Notes: a model not told the origin generated them from the letters alone. A DNA stretch of 64,000 bases from Olsenella profusa F0195 (GCF_000468755.1 NZ_AWEZ01000061.1:62001-126000), one strand, 5' to 3'. Counted from the first letter of the stretch, positions 9,178 to 18,052 are shown. A program made the numbers and translations.

Positions 9178-10109
9178 CTGGCCGCTCCCACCAGTGCCCG
9201 CTCGGCACCGTCCACGAGGTCGTCCACGATCTCACGGGCCGTCTGGCGCTCGCGCACCATGCCGGCGATCTGGCCCGACATGAAGCTGCCCTCCTCGTAG
9301 TTGCCGTCAACGGCGGCCTTGCGCAGCGAGCCGGCACCCATGGCGTCGAGCTCGTCCTGCGTGGCGCCCTCGCGCTCCGCCTTGGCGAAGCGCTGCGAGA
9401 ACGGCGACTTGAGGCAGCGCACCGCGCCACCGTACTTGCGGCCTGTCACGATGGTGGCGATGTCGTTGGCCTTGAGGATGCGCCTCTTGTACTCCTCGCT
9501 GACCGTGCACTCCTCGGCGACGAGGAAGCGTGTGCCCACCTGGACGCCTACGGCACCCAGCATGAAGGCTGCGGCCATGCCGCGCCCGTCGGCAATGCCA
9601 CCGGCGGCGACCACGGGAATCCTGACGGCATCGACGACCTGGGGAACCAGTGCCATCGTCGTGGTCTCGCCCACGTGACCGCCCGACTCGCCACCCTCGG
9701 CGACGACGGCGGCGGCACCGGCGCGCTCCACGAGGCGCGCGAGGGCGACCTGCGCGACGACGGGGATGACCTTGATGTCCGCGGCGTTCCACCGCCTCAT
9801 GTACTTGCGGGGATCACCGGCACCCGTCACGACGACGGGAACCCTCTCGTCCACCACAAGGTCGGCCACCTCGTCTGCGAAGGGGCTCTGCAGCATGATG
9901 TTCACGCCGAAGGGCCTGTCGGTCCTCTCGCGCAGCTCGTGGATCTGGCCGCGCAGCCACTCGGCGTTGGCGTTCATGGCGGAGATGATGCCCAGGCCGC
10001 CGGCCTCGGACACGGCCGAGGCGAGGCTTGCGTCGGCGATCCAGGCCATGCCGCCCTGGAAGACGGGCTTCTGGATACCCAGAAGCTCGCAAATGGGAGA
10101 TTCGATCAT
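9165..10109 (-). CDS. fabK: Enoyl-ACP reductase II, FMN-dependent
   Basis: Reduces trans-2-enoyl-ACP, the last elongation step, with FMN and NAD(P)H. The 314-residue TIM-barrel protein starts ICELLGIQKPVFQGGMAWIA and has EGGESGGHVGETTTM, AAGGIADGRGMAAAFMLGA and GVQVGTRFL, the FMN/phosphate-binding pattern of FabK and nitronate monooxygenases. Position between acpP and fabD in a fatty-acid operon decides for FabK over nitronate monooxygenase. No fabI is seen, so triclosan-insensitive FabK is probably the only enoyl reductase of this operon. Confidence 0.94.
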   Translation of the reverse strand: MIESPICELLGIQKPVFQGGMAWIADASLASAVSEAGGLGIISAMNANAEWLRGQIHELRERTDRPFGVNIMLQSPFADEVADLVVDERVPVVVTGAGDPRKYMRRWNAADIKVIPVVAQVALARLVERAGAAAVVAEGGESGGHVGETTTMALVPQVVDAVRIPVVAAGGIADGRGMAAAFMLGAVGVQVGTRFLVAEECTVSEEYKRRILKANDIATIVTGRKYGGAVRCLKSPFSQRFAKAEREGATQDELDAMGAGSLRKAAVDGNYEEGSFMSGQIAGMVRERQTAREIVDDLVDGAERALVGAARWVR

Positions 10110-10117
10110 GGAGGGTG

Positions 10118-10354
10118 CTACTCCTTCTCTGCGATCAGCTTGTCGACCATGTCGGCGAACTCGCCGATGGTCGCGGGGTTGGACTCGGTATCGATCTCGA
10201 TGCCAAACTCGTCCTCGCAGGCCATGACGACCTCGACGGTCGCCAGGGAGTCGATGCCGGCCTCCTCGAAGGTGGTCTCACGGGTGAGGTCCTCGGTGAC
10301 GCCGTCCTGCTCCTTGAGAATCTCGACGATCTTGTCAAAGGTGCTGCTAGCCAT
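10118..10354 (-). CDS. acpP: Acyl carrier protein
   Basis: A 78-residue acidic protein that carries growing acyl chains on phosphopantetheine. The attachment serine is Ser36 in the DSL motif (GIDSLATVEVVM). I chose the ATG at 10354 because a strong AGGAGGA ribosome site stands seven to ten bases before it; the longer upstream frame is noncoding. The four-helix ACP pattern with FGIEI and TIGEFADMV is present. A 124-base gap separates it from fabH, the largest inside the operon, so an internal promoter is possible but none was recognised. Confidence 0.96.
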   Translation of the reverse strand: MASSTFDKIVEILKEQDGVTEDLTRETTFEEAGIDSLATVEVVMACEDEFGIEIDTESNPATIGEFADMVDKLIAEKE

Positions 10355-10478
10355 GGTTGGTTCCTCCTCCTGTGTCGCGTCTGCGACGCCTCGTGCCGCA
10401 AGCGCGGCATCCTCTATAGACAGCCGCGTGCGCGGCGATGTCCCCGTGCGATGCGGCCGCAGGGCCGCGGCCGTGGCG

Positions 10479-11453
10479 CTAGGCCACGGAACCCATGTCC
10501 CACCTGAACAGGCAGGAGTTGACGGCAAGGCCCGCGCCATACCCCACCAGTGCGATGAGGTCCCCCCGCCTGAGGTCCCCCCTGCGGTTGGCGAGGTCGA
10601 GGGCGAGGGGAATGCAGGCACTGGAGATGTTGCCCGTCTCCGCGATGTTGTGCGCCACCTTGGCGTCATCCAGGCCGAGGTGCTGCACTACCGAGGCGAT
10701 GATGCGGTCGTTGGCCTGATGGAGAACGAAGTGGTCGACGTCATCGATGGCGACGCCCGCCGCCTCGCAGAGCCTCTGGATGTCCTCGGTCACGGACTTC
10801 ACGGCAAAGCGGAAGACGGCGCGCCCGTCCATGACGAGACTGCTCACGCCAGCGTCGCGGTGCTCGTCGTAGGGGCTGCGCGAGGGGATGCCGGGCATGA
10901 CGAGCGCCATGCTCGGCTGGTTGGTGGCCCGGAAGGGCAGATCCTCGCCCTCGACATGCTCCACCACCGCCGCGCCGGCGCCATCGCCAAAGAGCACGCA
11001 GGTGGAGCGATCCGTCCAGTCCACCAGGCGCGTGACCTTCTCGGCCGCCACGATGAGGGCGTGCCTGGCACGCCCGCGGGCAAAGTAGCCGTCGGCCACA
11101 TCCAGTGCCGCGACAAAGCCCGAACAGCCCACATAGACATCGAAGCTCATGCAGTCTGCCCCAAGGGCGCCCTGTACGATGGACGCCATGGCGGGAACCA
11201 TGTGGTCGGCCGAGGACGTCGAGCCCACGATGAGGTCGATGTCGCCCACCGTGAGGCCGCTCATCTCGAGGGCCCGCTCGGCCGCCAGGGATGCAAGGTC
11301 GTCGAGGGTCTCGGTCGTGCACACATGACGGCGCCTGATGCCCGTGCGCGTATGGATCCACTCGTCGGACGTGTCGAGAAACTCAGCGAGGTCATCGTTG
11401 GTGACGACCTTCCTGGGAAGGGCGCTGCCGGTGCCGATGATGCGATAGCTCAT
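10479..11453 (-). CDS. fabH: 3-oxoacyl-ACP synthase III
   Basis: Starts fatty-acid synthesis by condensing an acyl-CoA primer with malonyl-ACP. The 324-residue protein has Cys110 in VGCSGFVAAL, His245 in LHQANDR and Asn275 in ETGNISSAC, the full FabH Cys-His-Asn triad. The N-terminal TGIRRRHVC segment is the usual CoA-contact loop. Its ATG overlaps the TGA of the MarR gene (ATGA), so regulator and first enzyme are translationally coupled. Confidence 0.96.
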   Translation of the reverse strand: MSYRIIGTGSALPRKVVTNDDLAEFLDTSDEWIHTRTGIRRRHVCTTETLDDLASLAAERALEMSGLTVGDIDLIVGSTSSADHMVPAMASIVQGALGADCMSFDVYVGCSGFVAALDVADGYFARGRARHALIVAAEKVTRLVDWTDRSTCVLFGDGAGAAVVEHVEGEDLPFRATNQPSMALVMPGIPSRSPYDEHRDAGVSSLVMDGRAVFRFAVKSVTEDIQRLCEAAGVAIDDVDHFVLHQANDRIIASVVQHLGLDDAKVAHNIAETGNISSACIPLALDLANRRGDLRRGDLIALVGYGAGLAVNSCLFRWDMGSVA

Positions 11454-11965
11454 GCGTGTCCCACCTCAATGCCATGATAGTAGCCTGCCATGCGACGTAC
11501 GCCCGTGAGCAACGCGGCACGCTCGACGGAGTTCATGTCTTGAACGATGCGCCTCACCATGTTCATACGGAAAGGCACATGAACACGATAAACCCTTTCG
11601 CCCCTGCGTGTGAGGTGGAGATTGACGCGCCGTGCGTCAAGGACATCCTGCTCGCGTACGAGCAGGCCCTTGTCAACGAGGCGACGTGCCATGCACGTAG
11701 CGGACGGTGCGCTCACCTCGCATGCCTCGGCAAGCTCGGAGATTCCCAGGGTACGATGCTCTCGGATGGTCGCCCCGCCCACGATGGCGATGGCGCGTGC
11801 GTCCCTCGTGGAGAGGGAGAGGTCGCTCCTCTCGCTGAGCAGGGAGCCCTCAAGCGACCCGACCGCATGGCAGAGCTCCATGAGCAGGTCGCCCAGCTCA
11901 TGTGCCAGCATGGCGGTATCAGCACCGTTCTTGTGGCATGCCGTGCGCTTTGGGCCCTGTGCCAT
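11450..11965 (-). CDS. MarR-family repressor, FabT-like
   Basis: A 171-residue winged-helix protein (start at the ATG 11965, preceded by GGAAGAG). The reading helix region is ISELAEACEVSAPSATCMARRLVDKGLL, with a DARRVNLHLTRRG wing typical of MarR/FabT. First gene of the fatty-acid operon, overlapping fabH by four bases. FabT proteins of streptococci and relatives repress fab genes, with acyl-ACP as corepressor, and their gene likewise sits beside fabH. By position and family this is the likely FabT equivalent. The perfect palindrome at 12019-12037, just upstream, is its probable operator, so autoregulation is expected. Confidence 0.85.
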   Translation of the reverse strand: MAQGPKRTACHKNGADTAMLAHELGDLLMELCHAVGSLEGSLLSERSDLSLSTRDARAIAIVGGATIREHRTLGISELAEACEVSAPSATCMARRLVDKGLLVREQDVLDARRVNLHLTRRGERVYRVHVPFRMNMVRRIVQDMNSVERAALLTGVRRMAGYYHGIEVGHA

Positions 11966-12018
11966 GTCTACTCTTCCACGGGACGTGACGCAAAGGCGTC
12001 GGGAACGTGTCACAACTA

Positions 12019-12037
12019 CTTAGTTAGCCTAACTAAG
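12019..12037 (-). promoter_or_regulatory. Perfect palindrome, probable operator of the fatty-acid operon
   Basis: CTTAGTTAG, one C, CTAACTAAG: nine-base arms without mismatch, 54 bases before the start of the MarR gene. It is AT-rich within GC-rich surroundings. On the minus strand it contains TAACTA, which could serve as a -10 hexamer, so repressor binding would block the promoter. The sequence was read directly; the FabT-like binding is inferred. Confidence 0.7.
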
Positions 12038-12175
12038 CGAGTGGGCCATGGGAATCTCGTTGTTTTCACACCATTGAGTCTACAAGACTCTGCAACATCT
12101 TACACGCCTGACGGGCGCAGGGCCACAGGGAGGAGAGCGGACACCCCCAGGGCCTGGGCGGATGCGTGCCGCCCC

Positions 12176-12925
12176 CTATGTCAGGTGCGCCTGGCCAAGG
12201 AAGCGCCGCGCCTCCTTGGTCCTGGGATGGTTGAAGACCTGATCGGGCGTACCGTCCTCCAAGACCTTGCCCTCATCGAGATAGACCACGCGCGTGGCGA
12301 TGGAGCGCACGAAGCGCATCTCGTGAGAGACCACCATCATCGTCATGCCATCCTCGGCGATGGAGTGCATCACCTGCAGCACCTCGCCCACCCACTCGGG
12401 GTCGAGCGCGCTCGTGGGCTCGTCGAACAGGATGACCGAGGGGCGCACGGCCAGTGCCCGCGCAATGCCCACGCGCTGCTGCTGGCCGCCGGAGAGCATC
12501 GCCGGATACTCCCCGGCCTTGTCCGCCAGCCCCACGCGATCCAGCAGCTCCCTGCCCCGACGCTCCGCCTCGGCCCTGTCGACATGCTGCACGTAGCGCA
12601 GCGCGGCCGTGACGTTGTCGAGCGCACTCTTGTTCCTGAAGAGGTTGTAATGTTGAAACACCATGGCGGTCTTCGACCTGAGCGCCGCTATGTCACGCTT
12701 CGAGGCGGATCGCGCGTCCGCCCGGACGCCGTCTATCTCGATCGTGCCCGCATCGGGCCTGTCAAGCCAGTTGAGCGTGCGCAGGAACGTGGTCTTGCCC
12801 GTACCGGAGGGGCCGATGATGGTCACCACCTCCCCCTGGCACACATCGAGGTCGATGTCACGCAGCACGTGGTTGTCCTTGAAGGACTTCTCGATGCCCC
12901 GCGCCGAGAGGATGGGCCCGCTCAT
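12176..12925 (-). CDS. Polar amino-acid ABC transporter, ATP-binding protein
   Basis: ATPase of an amino-acid uptake system (GlnQ/HisP class). The 249-residue protein has Walker A GPSGTGKT at 38-45, Q-loop VFQHYNLF, signature LSGGQQQR at 143-150, Walker B VILFDEP at 163-169 and the switch His in VVSHEM. The start overlaps the permease stop by four bases. Last gene of a three-gene operon (binding protein, permease, ATPase). The substrate cannot be read from the sequence. Confidence 0.93.
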   Translation of the reverse strand: MSGPILSARGIEKSFKDNHVLRDIDLDVCQGEVVTIIGPSGTGKTTFLRTLNWLDRPDAGTIEIDGVRADARSASKRDIAALRSKTAMVFQHYNLFRNKSALDNVTAALRYVQHVDRAEAERRGRELLDRVGLADKAGEYPAMLSGGQQQRVGIARALAVRPSVILFDEPTSALDPEWVGEVLQVMHSIAEDGMTMMVVSHEMRFVRSIATRVVYLDEGKVLEDGTPDQVFNHPRTKEARRFLGQAHLT

Positions 12926-13650
12926 GAGAAGCTCACCTCCCGCTCATGCCGCCGTGCCCGCCTCTCCGCGACCACGATGAGGCGCTCCAGCACGAAGCAG
13001 CAGACCCAGTAGATGGCCGAGACCACCACGTAGGTCTCGAAGAAGCGGAAGGCGCTCGCGCCCACGATCCGCGCCTGCGCCATCATCTCGACGACGGAGA
13101 TGTTGAACACGAGGCTCGTGTCCTTGAGCATGCTGATGGCCGTGTTGCCGAGCGGGGCCAGCGCCGTCGAGAAGGCCTGGGGCAGCACCACATGCCACAC
13201 GGCCTGCCACTTTGTCATGTTGACGCTGAGGCAGGCCTCGACCTGGCCCTCATCCACCGACAGCATGGCCGATCGGATGGTCTCGCTCATGAAGCCGGCA
13301 CCGTTGAGCCCCAGGGCAATGATGGCGAAGGTGACGGGCGAGATGGAGGTGACCGTGAATCTGGCGTCGCCTGCCCTCAGCAGAAGCGGGACGCCATAGT
13401 AGACCAGCAGCAGCTGGCACATGGCAGGCGTCCCGCGCACGATGGAGACGAAGACCTGGCACACCTGTGAGAGCACGCGCACGTCAAAGTAGCGCGCCAG
13501 GGCGATGAGGAATCCCAGGGCGAGGCCAAGGACGATCGCCCAGAACGCAAGCCGCAGGGTCACGGGCAGGTAGGCCATGATCTTTGGCACCGACTCCAGC
13601 ATGAACTCAAGGCTGAACGAGCTTCCACCGTTCATGGTATCCCCCATCAC
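12922..13650 (-). CDS. Polar amino-acid ABC transporter, permease
   Basis: A 242-residue membrane protein of the HisM/GlnP class. Hydrophobic segments lie near residues 25-50, 60-85, 95-115 and 185-225. The EAA-type loop is at about 150-175 (ACLSVNMTKWQAVWHVVLPQA), where the ATPase docks. The GTPAMCQLLLVYYGVP stretch is typical of this family. A single permease gene implies a homodimer in the membrane. ATG at 13650, with a shorter start at MNGGSS also possible. Confidence 0.9.
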   Translation of the reverse strand: MMGDTMNGGSSFSLEFMLESVPKIMAYLPVTLRLAFWAIVLGLALGFLIALARYFDVRVLSQVCQVFVSIVRGTPAMCQLLLVYYGVPLLLRAGDARFTVTSISPVTFAIIALGLNGAGFMSETIRSAMLSVDEGQVEACLSVNMTKWQAVWHVVLPQAFSTALAPLGNTAISMLKDTSLVFNISVVEMMAQARIVGASAFRFFETYVVVSAIYWVCCFVLERLIVVAERRARRHEREVSFS

Positions 13651-13722
13651 ATCGACCGACCTGAGGCAGCCATAGGCCTAGCCACCCCTGCTGGACAGTC
13701 CCACATCGGCACCGCCAACGTC

Positions 13723-14613
13723 TCAGCCCTGCTGCTTCTCGGCAAGCGCCACGATGGAGTCCTCGGTGGTGTAGTCGGCCCCGAGGTACTGCTCGGAGAT
13801 GCGCGCCAGCGTCCCATCGGCGATGAGCTCCTCTATGATGGGGTCGATGGCGGATTTGAGCGCCTGGCCCAGGTCGTCCTTGCGGAAGGGGAAGTAGATG
13901 GGGACGTTGCCGGCATCGGTGAAGATGACCATGTCGAGGGCGAGTCCCTGCTCCTCTATGATGCTCTTGCCAGTGATGTAGCTGTCGATGGCGGCGTCGG
14001 CGCGATCGTCGAGGACGTCCTGGAACATCTTGTTCACGTCACCGTCGGTGTGGTTGACCGTGATGGGGTTGCCGTTCTCCTCGTTGTACTCGTCGAGCCA
14101 GACGGTGTAGGAGGCGGCGATGCCGCTGTCGACGGTCTTGCCCCAGAGATCCCTGATGCCTCGGATGTCGGTGCGCCCCTTCTTGAAGACGAGGGCGTTG
14201 GCAGACCAGCTGTAGGGTGTCTCCGTGAAGAGGTACTTCTCCGCCCGCTCGTCGGTCTCGGTGACCTCGTTTGCGATGGTGTCGATCTGACCGGCGTCGA
14301 GCGCCGCGAAGATGCCGTCCCACTGGGTCTGGACGAAGTCGAACGTATAGCCGTCGAGCCTCTCGTCCACGGCCTTGGCGACGGCGACGTCGAAGCCATC
14401 GAGCTCCCCATCGTCGTTCTGATAGCTGTAGGGCGGGAAGATGCCCTCGGTGCCCACGTTGATGGCGGTCGTGGGGGCCGCCGACCCACCGGTGCCGCCG
14501 GAGGAGCCACACCCCGCGAGGGCGGCCAGTGCGGCCACGGAGAGGGTGCCTGCGACAAAGGAGCGACGACTGACGCCCCCATGACGTTCCTCATGATGTG
14601 TTGTGGTGGCCAT
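13723..14613 (-). CDS. Amino-acid ABC transporter substrate-binding lipoprotein with Tat-type signal
   Basis: Extracytoplasmic solute-binding protein, family 3 (FliY/cystine-binding-like). The 296-residue protein opens with a basic region and the pair Arg16-Arg17 (SRRSFVAG), then a hydrophobic stretch and the lipobox LAGC with Cys35. That combination suggests export by Tat followed by lipidation. The mature part has GTEGIFPPYSYQNDDGELDGFDV (family-3 start), DAGQIDTIANEVTETDERA and the lobe-crossing region typical of the family. First gene of the operon, followed by permease and ATPase. A long structured leader precedes it. Ligand not determined; polar amino acid or cystine is likely. Confidence 0.9.
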   Translation of the reverse strand: MATTTHHEERHGGVSRRSFVAGTLSVAALAALAGCGSSGGTGGSAAPTTAINVGTEGIFPPYSYQNDDGELDGFDVAVAKAVDERLDGYTFDFVQTQWDGIFAALDAGQIDTIANEVTETDERAEKYLFTETPYSWSANALVFKKGRTDIRGIRDLWGKTVDSGIAASYTVWLDEYNEENGNPITVNHTDGDVNKMFQDVLDDRADAAIDSYITGKSIIEEQGLALDMVIFTDAGNVPIYFPFRKDDLGQALKSAIDPIIEELIADGTLARISEQYLGADYTTEDSIVALAEKQQG

Positions 14614-15027
14614 GTCAAATCCTTTCTCCCCGTGTCCCGACGGCGTGTCCCAGCGCCGCGGTGCCCTCAGGCGCCGGCGCGCTGGCCCTGGACGACGCCC
14701 GGGTGCTCCCGGCTGGCCTCGGCAGGCCCGGCTCCCGGGCAGGCGGGGTCATCGAAAACGAAAGGCCCGGGAGCGCTCCAGCCCCCGAAGGCCAAGGAGC
14801 GACCGGGCGACCTGTCGGCACGAGCGTGCTCGAACACCGTTTTCTCCCTTTACGTACCCCCTCTCCCGTCCTCGTTTCCGCTAAATATGTCCAAAGGTAT
14901 CGATTTCGCTGCCAAACGTCCCGCGCCCGGCCCCCGGGGCGGGCCTAGGTCCCGGGAAGGGCACGTCCTCTGGCCCACCCGTGAGCCTGCGCTCCGGCGC
15001 ACCCGCGCCCTCGGACGTGGCCTTGGG
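14614..15027 (-). promoter_or_regulatory. Long GC-rich structured leader before the binding-protein gene
   Basis: No gene in this stretch. Read on the minus strand, it can fold into several hairpins. One pairs CTCCCGGGC with GCCCGGGAG around 14735-14775, and another is CGCTCC...GGAGCG near 14780-14810, followed by a TTTCGTTTT run. Closer to the start codon is GGCACCGCGG (about 14661-14670), which resembles the 3' half of a T-box antiterminator bulge. I could not identify a convincing stem I or AGTA box, so this is a candidate attenuator or T-box-like leader only. The part beyond about 14900 is simply intergenic. Confidence 0.3.
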
Positions 15028-15373
15028 TCACGGCACGTGGTTGACGATGATGATGCCGAGCGAGACGAGCGCGAGCGCAGACAGCGCCCTGGGTGGATCG
15101 ATGACGGAGCCCTCGGAGAGAAGGGCCACCGAGAGGATGAAGCCGAAGACCGGGTTCATGAACCCGAAGACCGAGACCCTGGAGACTGGGTTGCAGGAGA
15201 GCACGAACGGCCAGAGCGAGTAGGTCGCGGCCGATATGAGGCCCATGTAGACGAGCAGGACGACGGCACCCGGGCCGACGGGCCGGAGCGTGCCGCCGAC
15301 GACGAGGCCCATGTAGAAGGGGCAGTACCGCAGGATGGTCTGGAAGAGCGACAACCCGAGGACCGCGCCCCAG
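15028..15373 (-). pseudogene. DMT (EamA) family transporter, internally deleted remnant
   Basis: Minus-strand frame reading GLSLFQTILRYCPFYMGLV, then after a few residues LLVYMGLISAATYSLWPFVL, NPVSRVSVFGFMNPVFGFIL and LLSEGSVID. The first piece matches the end of the N-terminal EamA repeat, and the rest matches the end of the C-terminal repeat. About 120-150 residues that normally lie between them are missing, and no good N-terminus exists upstream. The original 10-TM exporter cannot be functional in this form. The ending at 15028 looks native. Confidence 0.65.
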
Positions 15374-16120
15374 CCGCGCCTGGCAGACCCAGGCAGTGGA
15401 CCGTCCGGACACGCGAGAGGGCCGGTGGAGGCCCGGACGAAGGCTTTGAAAGCGCTTGGCACGCTGGCGGAGGGCCCGGCGTGCCCCCCAGACGACACGG
15501 AAGTCGGAGAGGTCCGGGCCGGTCTTCCGGCCCAGGGGAGGCGACCCGGCCCCTAACGTGGGCGCGGGCCCCGAGGCCATCTCCACCAACATCGCCTGCC
15601 CGCCATGCGGGGACGGGGCCTCACCTACCCTTCCGGCATCATCGGCCGCGAGGCCGACGCTCCCCTCGCCCGCGAACGCTCGACCCCCATGGAGGGGAAG
15701 CTCGCGCCCGACACCTACGGCCGGCCCGAGGGGCCAGCCCCCCTGAGGACATCCGGGCATGCTCGGACCGGGGCGTCCGCCACACGGCACGGGCCTACGG
15801 GGACAAGCTCAGGGAGCTCGGGGTCCAGCTCTGCCTGCACATCCATCGGCGGCCTCCCCGTCCGTGGTCGTCTGCTGGGGAAATCCTACCGTTCGGAGAC
15901 GAGGTGCTCAGCGCGGAATCGGCGCGCTATCCGCATGCTACCCACTAGAAGCATTGAAGAGCCGATTTTGTCCCCGTCTTGCCATCACAGACTGCGTGAG
16001 CGCTGAGGGCCACCCTCGCCCCGACCCCAGGCGACGACACCTCGCCTTGGTCCCAGGCGAGGTTCCCCACCTCGGTCCGTAGGTCTCGATCCGCAGACCC
16101 CGGCCCCTTGCCCTGCGGCC
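15374..16120. other. Noncoding or fully decayed stretch
   Basis: No frame here looks like a maintained gene. On the plus strand near 15750-15830 one frame reads TARAYGDKLRELGVQL, faintly like the C-terminus of an alpha/beta-hydrolase esterase. The match is too short to name. Otherwise nothing recognised. Confidence 0.4.
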
Positions 16121-17209
16121 TCAGCCCCCCTCGGCAAGGGACGCGCGCTCGCCTCGGTCCTTCAACATCGTCGACGCGCGAACCACCAGGTGCGTGGGGA
16201 TGGTGCGAGTCTCCTTCCTGCGCGCGGGCTCCGCGATCCTCCTCACCATGAGGTCGGCGGCGGCAAAGCCCATCGCGTACGGGTCGGTCGCGAAGGTCGT
16301 GACGCCCCCACCCAGGTCGGACGTCCAATCCCAGCCCATGCGGTGCGCCCAGCCCCAGTCATCCGGCCCACATAGGCCCGCCTGGCCCGGGATCGAGACG
16401 CCAAGCCCATGGAGGGCGTTGTATGCCGCGATGAGCACGACGGTATTGGTCGCGAAGAACGCCGGCACCCCTCCGTCGCCGACTCGACCTAGGATCGCGG
16501 CGACCGTGTCCCTCATGCCCCCCGCCTCCCACGGGTCGATGACGTAGACGTCATCCTCCGCCCTCTTCCTGCCGAAGTAGGTGCGAGAGCCCTCAAGGAA
16601 GGCGTCGCGCCTTATGCTGCGCGCCGAGTTGTTCTCGAACGACTCGGTCAGCAGCACGGGGAAGGCGAACCCCTCGTCGTGAAGGTGTCCCATGAGCTCG
16701 AGCGTCGGCTCGCGGTACGAGGAGAGCGCGATGTCGAACGCATGGTCGTCCACGAAACGGTCCACCAGCACGACCGGGGTCCCTGAGGTGGAGAGGGATA
16801 TGAGGCCGGGGTTGTTCGACGTGGTCGTGTTGACGATGAGGCCATCGATCTGGTGCGCGATGAGGGACTCCACCAGGTCGTCCTCCCAGTCCGGCGAGTC
16901 ACACGCGTCGGTGAAGATGGGGATGTAGCCAGACTCCTGCAGGCGGGTGCTGATGCCGTTCAGGAGGGAGGTGGCGAACGGCGTGGTGATGTTGGCGACC
17001 ACGACCCCCACCAGGAATGACTGCTGGGTCTTCAGGCTGCGCGCGATGGCGCTGGGGCGATAGTGGGCGATCTGGATGGCCTTCTCTATGCGCCGCCGTG
17101 CGTCCTCGCTGAGCATGTCGCCCTTGCCGTTGATGTAACGCGACACGGTGGTCTTTGACATCCCCGCCGCGGTCGCGATGTCCGTGATGGTCGTCCTGTG
17201 TGTCGACAC
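16121..17209 (-). CDS. LacI-family transcriptional regulator of uronate locus 1
   Basis: A 362-residue LacI/GalR-type regulator. The N-terminal helix-turn-helix reads TITDIATAAGMSKTTVSRYI with the hinge YRPSAIARSLKTQQS, followed by a periplasmic-binding-protein-like effector domain. I prefer the GTG at 17209, which follows a G-rich ribosome site; an in-frame TTG at 17224 is the alternative. Divergent from the hexuronate operon starting at 17624, with two LacI-type palindromes between them. It is a paralogue of the regulator at 41358-42428, sharing RYINGK, PSAIARSLKTQ, a VGVVVA(N/D)IT segment and CGPDDWxW. Likely effector: a uronate intermediate such as KDG. It may act as KdgR/UxuR-like repressor (inference). 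Confidence 0.88.
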   Translation of the reverse strand: MSTHRTTITDIATAAGMSKTTVSRYINGKGDMLSEDARRRIEKAIQIAHYRPSAIARSLKTQQSFLVGVVVANITTPFATSLLNGISTRLQESGYIPIFTDACDSPDWEDDLVESLIAHQIDGLIVNTTTSNNPGLISLSTSGTPVVLVDRFVDDHAFDIALSSYREPTLELMGHLHDEGFAFPVLLTESFENNSARSIRRDAFLEGSRTYFGRKRAEDDVYVIDPWEAGGMRDTVAAILGRVGDGGVPAFFATNTVVLIAAYNALHGLGVSIPGQAGLCGPDDWGWAHRMGWDWTSDLGGGVTTFATDPYAMGFAAADLMVRRIAEPARRKETRTIPTHLVVRASTMLKDRGERASLAEGG

Positions 17210-17353
17210 CGGCGTCCCCCCCAATCAATGGACTCGGTTTCATATTATCATAACCTGCAGATGGCGCATTTGAATGGTGGGCACGAGATGGTAAGCGATA
17301 CTGCCAGGAAAATGCGATTAAATGGATGCCTTTTTGTTTTATGGTAGAATACC

Positions 17354-17371
17354 GTTGAAATCGATTTCAAC
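17354..17371. promoter_or_regulatory. Perfect 18-bp palindrome, probable LacI-type operator
   Basis: GTTGAAATCGATTTCAAC, symmetrical around CG as LacI-family operators are. It lies in an AT-rich 400-base region between the divergent LacI gene and the HIT-uxaC operon. Similar cores occur at 41011-41020 and 46785-46794. Confidence 0.7.
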
Positions 17372-17511
17372 TACCATTCGCCAAAAGAGAGATGAACCGG
17401 AATCTGCATTTCATGATTCTCTTATCAAGAGTTTACCTGATAATATAATAAAATATGTCACAGTATCTCACAGAATCATCTTCTATTTTCACGCGGCAGA
17501 TAGCAGTATGA

Positions 17512-17525
17512 CGCAAACGGTTTCA
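17512..17525. promoter_or_regulatory. Second, weaker LacI/cre-like site
   Basis: CGCAAACGGTTTCA lies about 100 bases before the HIT gene. It is an imperfect match to the cre/LacI half-site pattern (AAAC...GTTT). The rest of 17210-17623 is AT-rich promoter and leader DNA without a gene. Confidence 0.35.
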
Positions 17526-17623
17526 AAAAGGGAACCGAATGACGAACCGGGCAGCAGGGCGGTCGGCAGATGTGACGCACACGAGCCTCATCCGAGACCC
17601 GTCCCATCCGAAGGAGACGCGCG

Positions 17624-18052
17624 ATGGACACGAACTGTTCGTACTGCATGATCGGGACTGACAACTCGCTGGTGGACGCGTTCGGCATCCCCCTTCGCGA
17701 GCTGCCCGCGAGCAACCTCATCCTCTTTAGGGAGCAGAGCCACCGAGGCCGCTGCATCGTCGCCTCCAAGAGGCACGTCGATGACATCTCGGACCTCTCG
17801 GAGGATGATGCGGCCATGTTCATGTTGGACGTCCGCCATGTCGCGACCGCGGTGCACGAGGCGTTTTCCCCCACGAAGGTCAACTTTGGCGCCTATGGGG
17901 ACACGATGCACCACCTCCACGTCCACATCGTCCCCAAATACGAGGACGACCCGTTCGAGTTCGGCGACGTATTCGCGATGAACCCGGGGCGCATCCTTCT
18001 TGATGAGGAGGGCTACGGGAAGGTGGCGGACGAGCTGCTCGCACGGCTCTAG
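17624..18052 (+). CDS. HIT family hydrolase
   Basis: A 142-residue histidine-triad protein with HHLHVHI at 96-102, the nucleotide-phosphate-cleaving motif, and an N-terminal CxxC (Cys5, Cys8) as in many Fhit/HinT-like bacterial proteins. Such enzymes hydrolyse nucleoside phosphoramidates or dinucleotides. It leads the hexuronate operon, 76 bases before uxaC and preceded by a GAAGGAGACGCGCG ribosome site. Its link to uronate catabolism is unexplained; it may be a passenger using the operon promoter. Confidence 0.88.
   Translation: MDTNCSYCMIGTDNSLVDAFGIPLRELPASNLILFREQSHRGRCIVASKRHVDDISDLSEDDAAMFMLDVRHVATAVHEAFSPTKVNFGAYGDTMHHLHVHIVPKYEDDPFEFGDVFAMNPGRILLDEEGYGKVADELLARL

Noticed and set aside
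14894-14911. Possible LacI-type site GGTATCGATTTC before the ABC transporter
   Set aside because: Only the right half matches the ATCGATTTC half-site; too weak.
14050-15948. Plus-strand open frame of about 630 codons
   Set aside because: Its first part is antisense to the binding-protein gene and the rest is low-complexity Arg/Pro/Gly; no domain was recognised.
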